DNA of 64,000 nucleotides from an uncultured Alphaproteobacteria bacterium. Its GTDB lineage: Bacteria > Pseudomonadota > Alphaproteobacteria > HIMB59 > GCA-002718135. This document shows positions 26,721-35,755 of this stretch, piece after piece. The translations under genes and the position numbers were made by a program. The notes below the pieces were generated by a model. It was given only the letters and a program-made list of their open reading frames with translations, made no database searches and was not told the DNA's origin. The first letter of the stretch is position 1, and each line of letters opens with the position of its first letter. The DNA is taken from contig CABZCZ010000005.1 of the NCBI GenBank assembly GCA_902524385.1, positions 24,757 to 88,756 on the forward strand. The letters are read 5' to 3'.

Positions 26721-27491
26721 ATGAAGCATAAGTTTTCTCTAAATTATGATAGAAAAATTGTCCCAAAAAGAATGAATCCTGAATTATCTGAAAAAGATGA
26801 TAAAGATTTAAAGTTTTTTTTAGAACATGGATATTTAGTTGTAGATGATGCTCTAAATTCTGATGAAGTTAATAAAATAAGGGAAGCCTTTAATGATACT
26901 TTTAAGAAATTAGATAATGTAAAACATATTGAAGTTGGTTTATTAGAATATGATAAAAGGTTTTTGAAATTGCTCGACAATGAAATAGTAATTAAAAAAA
27001 TCAAATCAATTTTAGGTAACTGTATCCAACTCCACAGTGCAACAGCTAGGTTGTGTAAACCAGGTGAACAAAATCAAATATGGCACAGAGATGGGCCTTG
27101 GCCTGTTGATCCTGCAGGAACGCCCTTTGGAAGTATTCCTGGTCAAGTGAATTGTGGATATTATTTAGATGAATTAAATTCGGAAAATGGAGCCTTTGCA
27201 CTTGTTCCAGGAAGCCATAAAATTAAACTTGATATTCCTAGAGAAGATATTGAATACCCTAACCAAAAATATTTATTTGCTAAACCAGGACAAGCTGTTC
27301 TTTTCAGTGGTTGGATGTACCATAGAGGTATGGGAAATAAATCTCAATCGGATAGGAGAGTATGTTTAATGTGTTACCAAAATGCGTGGATTAAATCTAG
27401 AGAAGATTTTGATGGACCTGTTGCGCGTGAATTAAAAAAAAATGGAAGTGATGAACAGAAATTATTATTAGGTAGTGCAGACAAGTGGTAA
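26721..27491 (+). CDS. Phytanoyl-CoA dioxygenase (PhyH) family protein
   Basis: Predicted Fe(II)/2-oxoglutarate-dependent oxygenase. The iron triad is His122-x-Asp124 (Ile-Trp-His-Arg-Asp-Gly) and His201 (Tyr-His-Arg-Gly-Met), with a 2-oxoglutarate-binding Arg near 212. The block Leu-Val-Pro-Gly-Ser-His near 161-166 is the family's usual one. It is divergent from the CUT1 operon. Members hydroxylate small molecules widely; an O-demethylating or hydroxylating step on an imported sugar derivative is only an inference from position. Confidence 0.83.
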   Translation: MKHKFSLNYDRKIVPKRMNPELSEKDDKDLKFFLEHGYLVVDDALNSDEVNKIREAFNDTFKKLDNVKHIEVGLLEYDKRFLKLLDNEIVIKKIKSILGNCIQLHSATARLCKPGEQNQIWHRDGPWPVDPAGTPFGSIPGQVNCGYYLDELNSENGAFALVPGSHKIKLDIPREDIEYPNQKYLFAKPGQAVLFSGWMYHRGMGNKSQSDRRVCLMCYQNAWIKSREDFDGPVARELKKNGSDEQKLLLGSADKW

Positions 27492-27609
27492 TAAAAAAAT
27501 TATTAAATAATTAAATGATACTTACAGGTGTATGAAATTATAGGCGACATAATTTTGGTTTAAAAAAAATTATTAATTTTATATTGTAAAATAATTAATT
27601 ATATTTTTA

Positions 27610-28785
27610 TTATTTTATTTCCTCAAGCATATCCTTATCTTTTAAAGTCATTCCAAATCCTGGTTGATCTGGAACTTGTACCTTTCCATTTACTGGAATT
27701 TGTTCTCCTTCAAAATAAGGAAACATTGGTACAACTGATTTTCCATCAGGACTTCCTGCAATATATTCGCAAAATGGTGAATGCGGTTGAGAAAATATAA
27801 AATGAGACGAATAAGGGCCACTACCATGAGGGACTACTGGTAAATCGTATGCTGCCGCCATAGCTGAAACTTTTAATAACTCTGTCATTCCACCGACCCA
27901 CATAACATCAGGTTGTAGTATATCTATAGATTTTGTTTCAATTAATTGTCTGAATCCATAACGCGTATATTCATGTTCGCCAGTTGTCCATTTTTTATCA
28001 GGATGAGCTTGTTTAATTTGTTTGTACCCATCAATATCATCAGGATGAAGAACTTCTTCCCACCAATTAATATTCAAATCCTCGCACCTTTTTGCTAACT
28101 GAATTGCATATTGTACATTTAAAGACATGTAACAATCAACCATGAGAGGAAAATTTTCAGATACAGATTCTCTATGTTTTTTTAAATATTGATAATTTTT
28201 TTCTAAACCCTCATGACCATCAGATGGTCCGTATGGTAATGGAACTTTTGATCCCCAAAATCCCATTTTTTTTACAGCCACAGGATCTGGACCAGTGCAG
28301 TAAAAATGAATTTCATCTCTAACTTTTCCTCCAATCATTTCCATTACAGGTTCGTTTCTTAAAATTCCCAATGCATCCCAAATTGCAAGATCAACAACAC
28401 TAATTGTGCATATAGTTAATCCTTTCCTTCCATAAAAATGACTAGCTCTAAACATATGTTCCCATATAAGATTTAAATTTTTTGGATTTTGGTTAATTAA
28501 AAATCTTTTAAAGTGATTTTGTATAAGCCAAGATGCAGTCTCACCACCTAAACCTGATGCTACTCCAACTATTCCATTAGAGAGTTCAACTTCAACTATA
28601 ACAGAACCTAGCACCCCTATTCCCCAACTAGTTCTTGTTTGTTTATATTCTGGGTATGGTGACATTGGGTTAGCAATAATTGTATCCGAAATCCAATGAC
28701 CTTTTTCCTGTAAATGATAATCGCCACCACTTTTCTTAGAAGTAATATATGTTCTTACATCTTTTATTGTAACTTTGTCTGACAT
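27610..28785 (-). CDS. rhmD: L-rhamnonate dehydratase
   Basis: Enolase-superfamily enzyme converting L-rhamnonate to 2-keto-3-deoxy-L-rhamnonate. The sequence follows the E. coli enzyme closely as I know it: N-terminal substrate His30 before Ser-Asp-Thr-Ile-Ile-Ala-Asn-Pro-Met-Ser, the Arg-Lys-Gly block, Lys-Met-Gly-Phe-Trp-Gly near 173-178, metal ligands Asp217, Glu243 and Glu270, and His320 in Val-Val-Pro-His-Gly-Ser. It is the last gene of an operon with rhamnose mutarotase, a Gfo/Idh dehydrogenase and a CUT2 importer, which supports the substrate. Confidence 0.88.
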   Translation of the reverse strand: MSDKVTIKDVRTYITSKKSGGDYHLQEKGHWISDTIIANPMSPYPEYKQTRTSWGIGVLGSVIVEVELSNGIVGVASGLGGETASWLIQNHFKRFLINQNPKNLNLIWEHMFRASHFYGRKGLTICTISVVDLAIWDALGILRNEPVMEMIGGKVRDEIHFYCTGPDPVAVKKMGFWGSKVPLPYGPSDGHEGLEKNYQYLKKHRESVSENFPLMVDCYMSLNVQYAIQLAKRCEDLNINWWEEVLHPDDIDGYKQIKQAHPDKKWTTGEHEYTRYGFRQLIETKSIDILQPDVMWVGGMTELLKVSAMAAAYDLPVVPHGSGPYSSHFIFSQPHSPFCEYIAGSPDGKSVVPMFPYFEGEQIPVNGKVQVPDQPGFGMTLKDKDMLEEIK

Positions 28786-28789
28786 AATT

Positions 28790-29845
28790 TTAAATACTTT
28801 CTAATTTAAGACTTTTCATTGATCTATAAGCTGCATCAAGAGTTTTTACCATTTTCAAGTTAATTGTAATATCACCATGGTTTTTGTATTCTTTACCTAA
28901 ACAAATATCTACTAATGTATTTATTGGATATTGGGTGGTATATGAATGAGTTCCAGATCCAGGTTTTGCTTCCTCATTAATTTCTTTACCATCATTAGTT
29001 CTAACCAATAAACGTTCTCTATTAATTTCAAAATCCAAAAACAGTGCACCTTTATCGCCATGAACTCTTATATTGTATCCTCCTCCATAACCTTTAGGAA
29101 CATAAGCACATCCAGAAAAAGCACCAGTTGCACCTTCCTCAAATTGCACAGAAATAGCATCTGTATAATCAACACCAGTTGGAGAGGGAACAGAAAGACA
29201 AAATACTTTTTGAGGATTTAACTTTGTAACTTTATAAACACCAGCAAACATATGAGATAATTGACCCCAACCATAACCGCCTGCTTTTGATGGATCAGAC
29301 CATGTTGAAGCTTTGGGTTGAAAAGTGTGATCATCAGACTCACTAAGGGGAATACCTTGAAACAAATCTACTAGTGAAGAAGAAAAGGAAGTATCTACAT
29401 GCATTATATTTCCAATTATACCACTTGCAATATGATCCTCTGCTTTGGACATAAGTGGATTCCAGTTAAATCCATAAGGAGTAAATAATTCTACTTTTTT
29501 TTCTTTTAATATCGCTTCTACTTCAAGGGCATCTTTAGTATTAGTCGTCATAGGTTTTTCAACTAAAACATGACAACCTTTTGCAAGTGCAGCTTTAATA
29601 TTTTCAAAATGTGCAAAATGTGGACTTGCTATAACCACACCATCCAATTGCTCCATATCTAACATTTCTTTATAATCAGTTGAAGCATGTTTAAATCCAA
29701 ACTTTTCTTTAACAAAGTTTAGTTCATCTTCCTCCAACTTACATACACTTGTTAGCTCTACATCATCTCTTTCTTTGAGATGTGGAATATGAAATTCAGT
29801 TGCCCACCAACCAGCACCTATTACACCAATTCTTGCTTTTTTCAT
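28790..29845 (-). CDS. Gfo/Idh/MocA-family sugar dehydrogenase
   Basis: NAD(P)-dependent oxidoreductase with an N-terminal Rossmann fold (Gly-Val-Ile-Gly-Ala-Gly-Trp-Trp at 7-14), the catalytic-site lysine motif Val-Glu-Lys-Pro near 94-97 and a C-terminal alpha/beta domain. A strong Shine-Dalgarno (AAGGAG) precedes it. Lying between rhamnose mutarotase and L-rhamnonate dehydratase, it may be the sugar 1-dehydrogenase of this branch, but family members also act on inositols and other carbons. Confidence 0.88.
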   Translation of the reverse strand: MKKARIGVIGAGWWATEFHIPHLKERDDVELTSVCKLEEDELNFVKEKFGFKHASTDYKEMLDMEQLDGVVIASPHFAHFENIKAALAKGCHVLVEKPMTTNTKDALEVEAILKEKKVELFTPYGFNWNPLMSKAEDHIASGIIGNIMHVDTSFSSSLVDLFQGIPLSESDDHTFQPKASTWSDPSKAGGYGWGQLSHMFAGVYKVTKLNPQKVFCLSVPSPTGVDYTDAISVQFEEGATGAFSGCAYVPKGYGGGYNIRVHGDKGALFLDFEINRERLLVRTNDGKEINEEAKPGSGTHSYTTQYPINTLVDICLGKEYKNHGDITINLKMVKTLDAAYRSMKSLKLESI

Positions 29846-29865
29846 TTGATCTCCTTCTCAAAAAA

Positions 29866-30180
29866 TTAATCTAAATGCATCATTAATGGTAAAAGAAATG
29901 GGAAACCTATGTTTTCATCAACATCTATCTTCATTATTGGAGCCATGTATTCTCCCCATTTTGTATTAATTTCACTTTCAGTAATATGTTTAATTGATTT
30001 TTGTAAATCATCAGTTTCAAAGTATCCAAATAAAGTTAGGCCATGTCTAAAAATATTATAATTGCGAATACCTGCATCACTCAGCATATCTTTCATTTCT
30101 GGCCATAATTCATCATGACGCTTTTTGTATTCTTCTTCGTATCCCGGTCTTACTTCAAGTACCCATGCATAGTTAGACAT
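29866..30180 (-). CDS. rhaM: L-rhamnose mutarotase
   Basis: Interconverts alpha and beta anomers of L-rhamnose. The 104-aa length and key residues match the family: catalytic His22 in Arg-His-Asp-Glu-Leu-Trp-Pro-Glu-Met, Tyr41, the Leu-Phe-Gly-Tyr-Phe-Glu strand and Trp75 near the end. Good ribosome-binding site (AAAGGAG). It gives the best single clue that this operon handles a rhamnose-type 6-deoxyhexose. Confidence 0.92.
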   Translation of the reverse strand: MSNYAWVLEVRPGYEEEYKKRHDELWPEMKDMLSDAGIRNYNIFRHGLTLFGYFETDDLQKSIKHITESEINTKWGEYMAPIMKIDVDENIGFPFLLPLMMHLD

Positions 30181-30181
30181 A

Positions 30182-30997
30182 TTATTCTCCTTTCCATTGA
30201 TTGAATAAGTCTCTCATTTTAATTGTTTCAGATAAAACATCATCATAAACCGTCATCATGTAATTTTGATGTACATATTCAATAGATAAATATTTATCGT
30301 AACCAACCTCTTTTAATTTACCAAACATAGCTGGGAAATTTAATGTTCCTTCTTCTAATTTTGTCTGCAAATAACCACTTTTTGCTTGTCTCAAGTGAAC
30401 ATGACCGGCGTGTTCCGCTAATACATCTACTGCATCTTGAGTATAACCTAAACAAGCAAAATGAGCATAATCCAAGGCAAGTTTTATTCCTGGAACTTTA
30501 GATAAAAGCTCTAGTACTATATCAGGACTTTCCAGATATGAATGAACATGAGGTTCAATCAATAATTGGATATTTTTTTTAGAAGTAATTTCGTTTAATG
30601 CATTTAAAGAATTAATTGAATTTATAAGAGCATCGTTTCTAGATTGACCAGGATTAGTAACACCAGGTAATATAAAAATACTTGGTATATTAGCTTCCGC
30701 GCAAAAATTAGTTACCGTAGATAAATCTTTTTTATTATCTTCTAAATTATTTATGTCAGCTAAATTTCTATCCTCTAATGAATTACCAAAAAGATGATAT
30801 AAATTAGCATAAACAATATTGTATTTGTTGATTTCATTTATAATTTTTTTATAATCTTCAAGAAGAGTATTTTTATCTAATGCTGAACGATAGAAATATC
30901 CAACATCAATTGCATTTATTCCTAATAAATTAGATAATCCGGTTGACTCACTTAAGTTACATTGTGGAAAAGACCATGATGTTACAGATAATTTCAT
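30182..30997 (-). CDS. Sugar isomerase/epimerase (xylose-isomerase-like TIM barrel)
   Basis: AP-endonuclease-2/xylose-isomerase-fold protein (IolE/IolI superfamily). Metal-binding candidates are Glu in Leu-Ile-Glu-Pro-His-Val-His, Asp in Leu-Ala-Leu-Asp-Tyr-Ala-His and Glu in Leu-Ser-Ile-Glu-Tyr-Val-His. It lies one base from both the upstream permease and the downstream mutarotase gene, so it is tightly coupled to sugar import. The exact epimerisation or isomerisation is not recognisable. Confidence 0.8.
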   Translation of the reverse strand: MKLSVTSWSFPQCNLSESTGLSNLLGINAIDVGYFYRSALDKNTLLEDYKKIINEINKYNIVYANLYHLFGNSLEDRNLADINNLEDNKKDLSTVTNFCAEANIPSIFILPGVTNPGQSRNDALINSINSLNALNEITSKKNIQLLIEPHVHSYLESPDIVLELLSKVPGIKLALDYAHFACLGYTQDAVDVLAEHAGHVHLRQAKSGYLQTKLEEGTLNFPAMFGKLKEVGYDKYLSIEYVHQNYMMTVYDDVLSETIKMRDLFNQWKGE

Positions 30998-30998
30998 A

Positions 30999-31955
30999 TT
31001 AAGCTCTCATTCTCCATTGGTCTAAGCCAACAGCTAAAATTAGTACAGTTCCTTTTGCAACCTCTTGCCACGAAGAAGAAACATTCATTAAAGTTAATCC
31101 ATTATTAATTGTGCCAAGAATTAATACAGCAAATAATGTTCCCCATACGCTTCCAATTCCTCCGTATAAACTAGTGCCGCCTAAAATTATTGCAGCTATG
31201 ATGGTTAAAAGATGGGAACCTGCTGCATTAGGTGCTGCTGCTCCCAACATTGCAGTCAATAAAACACCTGCAATTGCTCCACTTAACCCTGATAAAACAT
31301 ATAGGTAGAATTGTACTTTAACGACCGGTACGCCTAAGAGTAGACTTGCATCAGGATTATTACCAGAAGCATAAAGGAAACGTCCAAATTTAGTTTTTGA
31401 CATTAATAACCATAATAAAAACATCGCAAGAATCATTATGATTAATGGTATTGGAACATTAAATATCCTACCCACACCAATATAATTAAATTCTGGAAGC
31501 ATCATTGATTTTGTCAATCCACCGGTCAGAACTAAAGAAAAACCAGTAATTATCGACATGGTTCCTAATGTTGCAATTAATGGATTAAATTTTAATACTG
31601 TAGCTAAGAAACCATTAAAGGCACCAATAAAAGCTCCTACAAACAATGACAAAGCTACTGCTAACCAAATATTATCTATCCATCCAAAAAATATTGTAAT
31701 CAATACACCAGTTAATCCAGCGACTGCAGCTACTGATAAATCTAGACCACCAGCAATAATTAATGGTGTACCTGCTGCAGCCATTAACCCTATATAAGAC
31801 ATATTTATTCCAATATTCATTGCATTATTAAAAGAAAAAAACCAAGGCGACATCAATGACAGTGCAATAACAATAACAATATAAAAAACAGATAGAACTG
31901 CAACACCTGACCATGACTGCTTCATTAATGAATTAAAATTTGATAAATTACTCAT
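30999..31955 (-). CDS. CUT2 sugar ABC permease (RbsC-like), system A
   Basis: Membrane subunit of a CUT2 importer, about eight to ten helices, with the family block Ala-Gly-Gly-Leu-Asp-Leu-Ser-Val-Ala near 68-76 and Ala-Ala-Ile-Ile-Leu-Gly-Gly-Thr-Ser-Leu near 255-264. It is the only permease of system A, so it presumably homodimerises, unlike system B. Cotranscribed with ATPase (9-base gap) and catabolic genes. Confidence 0.92.
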   Translation of the reverse strand: MSNLSNFNSLMKQSWSGVAVLSVFYIVIVIALSLMSPWFFSFNNAMNIGINMSYIGLMAAAGTPLIIAGGLDLSVAAVAGLTGVLITIFFGWIDNIWLAVALSLFVGAFIGAFNGFLATVLKFNPLIATLGTMSIITGFSLVLTGGLTKSMMLPEFNYIGVGRIFNVPIPLIIMILAMFLLWLLMSKTKFGRFLYASGNNPDASLLLGVPVVKVQFYLYVLSGLSGAIAGVLLTAMLGAAAPNAAGSHLLTIIAAIILGGTSLYGGIGSVWGTLFAVLILGTINNGLTLMNVSSSWQEVAKGTVLILAVGLDQWRMRA

Positions 31956-31964
31956 ATTTTTCCT

Positions 31965-33482
31965 TTAATTTAAATTAGTATTTATATTTTCTCCTGCAGC
32001 TGCCATCAATTGTTCAACTTGAACTGATTGATCATATATTGATGTTATAGTTCCTCTATTAAGAACCATGAATCTATCTGCTAAACCATAAATTTCTTCA
32101 ACATCTGAAGAAAAAATAATTACTGTTAATCCTTGATCACATAAATATCTTAATTTTTGGTAAATTTCTTTTCTAGCACCAAGATCAACACCTCTTGTTG
32201 GTTCCTCAATAATTAAAATAGAAACCTCATCAACTAACCATCTCGCTATACACGCTTTTTGTTGGTTACCACCAGATAAAAAACGAAACAATTGTTCACT
32301 ACTTAAACATTTAATATCAAAGTCAGCAATCCATTTATTGGTAAATTCTTTTTCTTTCTTTGTATCAATAAATGTTCTTTGAATAAAATTATTCAAGAAT
32401 GGTATAGTCATATTATTTCTAAGATTTAATTCTGATAAAATACCCTCTGTTTTTCTCTCCGCTGGAATGAAACCTATGCCATTCTTCTTTGCATCTTGCG
32501 GAGAAGTAGGTGTGTAATCTTTGCCAAAAAGAAAAATTTTTCCTTTTTCTGTTTTTCCAGAAATGCCGTATATTTTTCTTCCTAACTCTTCTAAACCTGA
32601 TCCAAGTAAACCAAACACTCCTAGGATCTCGCCTTTATAAACTTCAAAATTAAGGTTATATAAATTTTTTGAAAAAGTTACGTTTTCAAATTTAAGAGCT
32701 AAATCTGAATTTTCTTTTTTACTCTTATTTGGATATAAATTTTCAACAGCATTTCCTAACATTGCTGATAAAACTTCATCATGGTTTGAAGAAGTTGTTT
32801 TAAACTCACCTGCATTTTTTCCATCTCTTAATACAACAATTCTTTGACAAACATCAAAAACTTCATCAAGATAATGAGAAATATAAATTATACCTACTCC
32901 AGCTTTTCTTGTTTTCTCCAGAGCCTCAAACAATGTTTTTGATTCTTTTCTAGTTAAAGCTGCTGTTGGCTCATCCATTATAAGTATTTTAGCTTTGCCA
33001 ACCATAGCTCTTGCAATTTCTACAATTCTTTGTTCTGGTAATGTTAATTCTTTAATTTGTTTTTGTACGTTTATATCTAGACCTAAATCTAATAATTTTT
33101 CACGTGCTATTTTGATCATTAATTTTTGATCTGTAAATTCTATTCCTGCTATTTTTTTTGTTGGTAAATTACCTAACATTAAATTTTCAGCTACTGTCAT
33201 TTCAGAATGAATTGATAGTTCTTGAGGCAACAAACCTACACCTGATTTAATTGAGTCTGATGAATTTTTTATAAATACTTCATTATTTGAAATAAAAATA
33301 TTACCTTTATCTTTTAAATATATTCCAGATAAAATCTTAATTAAAGTAGATTTGCCAGCACCATTTGAACCTAATAAACCAAGACATTCCCCTTCATTTA
33401 AATTAAGTTCAACTTCATCTAAAACTGCAACACCTGAAAAGGTTTTTCTAATTCCTTTCATTGACAAAATTGTATTATTCAT
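31965..33482 (-). CDS. CUT2 sugar ABC ATPase (RbsA-like, two domains), system A
   Basis: Fused double ATPase of a CUT2 importer. The first domain has Walker A Gly38-Ser-Asn-Gly-Ala-Gly-Lys-Ser-Thr46 and Walker B Ile-Leu-Ile-Met-Asp-Glu-Pro-Thr. Its signature is degenerate (Leu-Thr-Leu-Pro-Glu-Gln in place of a Ser-Gly-Gly type). The second domain has a degenerate Walker A (Gly-Leu-Leu-Gly-Ser-Gly) but a good signature Leu-Ser-Gly-Gly-Asn-Gln-Gln, as usual for CUT2. The start codon has no Shine-Dalgarno and lies 9 bases beyond a hairpin. Confidence 0.93.
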   Translation of the reverse strand: MNNTILSMKGIRKTFSGVAVLDEVELNLNEGECLGLLGSNGAGKSTLIKILSGIYLKDKGNIFISNNEVFIKNSSDSIKSGVGLLPQELSIHSEMTVAENLMLGNLPTKKIAGIEFTDQKLMIKIAREKLLDLGLDINVQKQIKELTLPEQRIVEIARAMVGKAKILIMDEPTAALTRKESKTLFEALEKTRKAGVGIIYISHYLDEVFDVCQRIVVLRDGKNAGEFKTTSSNHDEVLSAMLGNAVENLYPNKSKKENSDLALKFENVTFSKNLYNLNFEVYKGEILGVFGLLGSGLEELGRKIYGISGKTEKGKIFLFGKDYTPTSPQDAKKNGIGFIPAERKTEGILSELNLRNNMTIPFLNNFIQRTFIDTKKEKEFTNKWIADFDIKCLSSEQLFRFLSGGNQQKACIARWLVDEVSILIIEEPTRGVDLGARKEIYQKLRYLCDQGLTVIIFSSDVEEIYGLADRFMVLNRGTITSIYDQSVQVEQLMAAAGENINTNLN

Positions 33483-33491
33483 AAAGGTTTA

Positions 33492-33520
33492 TGAGGCCTC
33501 ATATTTTATATAAGGCCTCA
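33492..33520 (-). promoter_or_regulatory. Hairpin between binding-protein and ATPase genes, system A
   Basis: Perfect 8-bp GC-rich arms TGAGGCCT / AGGCCTCA around a 13-base AT loop, lying 11 bases after the binding-protein stop and 9 bases before the ATPase ATG on the - strand. No T-run follows. It has the same placement as the hairpins at 25271, 42073 and 56635 but an unrelated sequence. Confidence 0.8.
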
Positions 33521-33531
33521 ATATGATTACT

Positions 33532-34713
33532 CTAATCAGATGGTATTAGATTAAGAACATCTGCCATTGCTGGATCTGCTCTAACCTCAGCTAAATGAGC
33601 TGAAAAAGCTTCTTGAGGAAAAGTCCATGAAGCAGCTACATCATCATCTCTACAAGTTCTATCAGGATAGTACTCACAAATATTAGATGGTGATACCATT
33701 ACGTGATTCATTAGAACTACATCATCAACAGGCTTGTTAGCAAGATTTGACAGTGCCATTGGAATTAAATAGTTTCCGTATCTTTCTGGAAAGTATCCAA
33801 CAGACGCAATGAACTCAGGTTCATTCATCATTGTATCCAATTCATCTGCACCCATTCCAACAACTATTGCATCATCACCTCTATTAGCGCCTTGCACAGC
33901 ACGAAGTGCACCAGTAGATGTTTGATCATTAATAGCTGTAATTAAAATCGGCGCTCCTTCAGGAATTCTTCCTATGACATTGTTCATCTCTTGGAAACTT
34001 AACTCTAAAGTTTGTTTAGCATCATATACAATTACTCTGTCATCAGTAATATCAGGTAAAACTGCTCTAGCTCCTGCTTCTTGACCACCGGATCTCATTG
34101 CAACTACTGCACCAGATTGTGGAAGAGCTCCAATTACTAGGTAAGCATCTTTTCCTACGTCAGGACCCCACTTCGTAATAGCTGCAGTAGCAAGATGAAC
34201 ACCACCTATATAACCAGATTTAGGATTATTAGCTCCAAAAAAACCAGCGCCAGGCATTGGAATGTCAATTGCAGTTACTCCAATTCCATTCATGTTCATT
34301 TTGTTCATTATCATTTCACCAAATGCAGCATCTGTTTGAAACTCAATTACATAATCAACGTTTCTTGTAATATAACTTTCTGCATTTGCCATTGCAGTGG
34401 CTCCGTCTAACAAGTTGTCAGTAACTAGAATTTCAATACCTGCAGCTTCAGCATTTGCAAGGATACCTTCTTCAACAAGCGCACAGAAGGCAATATCTCT
34501 CTGAAGATTAGCAAAACCAAAAACATAGTTTTTGCCATTTTTTGGCGGATTAACTTTCATAGCCTCTTCCACCATTGCTTTTAATTCTACTTCACTTAAC
34601 ATACTTGCATCATGATTGTTTGCATCAAAATGCCCACCAGCTGAAGCAAAAGTTGCTGTTAAAGTAAAAACTAAAGCAATAATTGTATTTTTTAAAAATT
34701 TAATTAAATTCAT
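33532..34713 (-). CDS. CUT2 sugar-binding protein, system A
   Basis: Periplasmic binding protein of the Peripla_BP_4 type. Signal peptide about 1-26, ending Ala-Ser-Ala before Gly-Gly. Length 393 aa is longer than RbsB/RhaS (about 300-335). Two late cysteines in Asn-Ile-Cys-Glu-Tyr-Tyr-Pro-Asp-Arg-Thr-Cys may form a disulfide. A TTG one codon earlier is possible, but the ATG fits the ribosome site AAGGGGGG (34720-34727). Heads an operon with ATPase, permease, isomerase, rhaM, Gfo/Idh and rhmD. Ligand inferred to be a 6-deoxyhexose or a derivative. Confidence 0.88.
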   Translation of the reverse strand: MNLIKFLKNTIIALVFTLTATFASAGGHFDANNHDASMLSEVELKAMVEEAMKVNPPKNGKNYVFGFANLQRDIAFCALVEEGILANAEAAGIEILVTDNLLDGATAMANAESYITRNVDYVIEFQTDAAFGEMIMNKMNMNGIGVTAIDIPMPGAGFFGANNPKSGYIGGVHLATAAITKWGPDVGKDAYLVIGALPQSGAVVAMRSGGQEAGARAVLPDITDDRVIVYDAKQTLELSFQEMNNVIGRIPEGAPILITAINDQTSTGALRAVQGANRGDDAIVVGMGADELDTMMNEPEFIASVGYFPERYGNYLIPMALSNLANKPVDDVVLMNHVMVSPSNICEYYPDRTCRDDDVAASWTFPQEAFSAHLAEVRADPAMADVLNLIPSD

Positions 34714-34816
34714 CAAATACCCCCCTTAGTTGATAAAATTGGATTATGATATTATTAACAAGAAAATATTACAAGAGAATATAAGAAAATATTTTATAAT
34801 TAATTATAACTAATAT

Positions 34817-35674
34817 TTATTGATGAGTTGGCTTCCATTTATCAAGAGCTTCAAGAAACCTCTCCTTTTCACCTTTTCGCATAGATATATTTGTCTCAGA
34901 ATAGGGAAAATTTCCAGCACCTACTTCATTTTTGAATTTGCTGAGAGCGGCAACTCTTTCACTATGTATCTGAGTGTGTAGACGACCTACATTTCCAAAT
35001 GCATATGCATGTTTTGGAGGTTTTTTTTCTTCACTTGGTTCTCCACATATATCAGCAACGAAAGACATTATTACATCACCTGCCATTCCTGCACCCAATG
35101 AAAATGTAACAATAGAAGTTTTGTAATTTATGGCTTCAAGTACTTCTTCGGCAATACATTCAGCTTCAACTGCAAAAACTCCTACGTCTTCCATTCTTTT
35201 CAAAGTTTTAAAAATTTGCATTGCTTCATCTGCACTTCTACCCCAACCTCTTAGACCGCCACAGTAATGACTAAATGTAGGAATTAAACCAATATGACTA
35301 TGAACAGGAATTCCTTCCTTTGATAATTTTTCCATCACATCATAAGATCTTAAAGTATAGTACATATCTGCACCATTTCTCATAGCATTGAAAGCATGAC
35401 TCATAATTTCTTTATGTGAATCAAGTTGTGCCCATGGAGTTCCAACACCTGTAAAATGATTAGGAGCAATAGAGCGAAGTTCTTGAATGCTTCTGGGACC
35501 TATGACAAATAAATCGATACCTGCTTCAATGCATGCAAGAATTTCTTGCTTGTTTGCTGGATTAGACATCGTAAGTTTCGGTTTTGTTGTATTTGAATTT
35601 TTTAAAGCCTTTAAATCAGATACTGTGTAATTCCGATGTGCAGGTTTTCTACTAAAGTCATATATACGCTTCAT
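34817..35674 (-). CDS. PanB-like (ketopantoate hydroxymethyltransferase fold) protein 1
   Basis: TIM-barrel protein resembling PanB: Val-His-Ser-His-Ile-Gly-Leu-Ile-Pro near 133-141 and Phe-Ala-Val-Glu-Ala-Glu-Cys near 173-179 match PanB's Cys-Gly-His-Leu-Gly-Leu-Thr-Pro and Leu-Glu-Cys-Val-Pro blocks. The PanB metal ligands are not conserved: the Val-Gly-Asp-Ser site reads Val-Ile-Gly-Pro-Arg-Ser, and the Ala-Asp-Leu-Pro site reads Gly-Val-Gly-Thr-Pro. The PanB lysine motif is also gone. So it should not be pantothenate PanB. It is in line with an SDR and a PhyH oxygenase. A paralogue is at 52014-52841. Reaction unknown. Confidence 0.72.
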   Translation of the reverse strand: MKRIYDFSRKPAHRNYTVSDLKALKNSNTTKPKLTMSNPANKQEILACIEAGIDLFVIGPRSIQELRSIAPNHFTGVGTPWAQLDSHKEIMSHAFNAMRNGADMYYTLRSYDVMEKLSKEGIPVHSHIGLIPTFSHYCGGLRGWGRSADEAMQIFKTLKRMEDVGVFAVEAECIAEEVLEAINYKTSIVTFSLGAGMAGDVIMSFVADICGEPSEEKKPPKHAYAFGNVGRLHTQIHSERVAALSKFKNEVGAGNFPYSETNISMRKGEKERFLEALDKWKPTHQ

Positions 35675-35755
35675 AAATGGTCATTCAAATTATTTAATAT
35701 TACCTTATCGGCAACTAAAATAATAACAAGAAATTTTTATTTATTTTCTAAATTT

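Noticed and set aside
27492..27609. 118-base spacer between convergent PhyH and rhmD as a possible RNA gene or terminator
   Set aside because: Only weak A/T pairing (around 27570-27600); no GC-containing stem with a T-run and no tRNA-like fold seen.
31111..31797. Two open frames opposite the system A permease
   Set aside because: Pro/Asn/Ala-rich translations are the usual antisense image of hydrophobic permease codons; no start signals.
34794..34809. 16-base perfect palindrome TTATAATTAATTATAA
   Set aside because: Pure A/T in a region of extreme AT content, so symmetry by chance is likely; kept out of the feature list.
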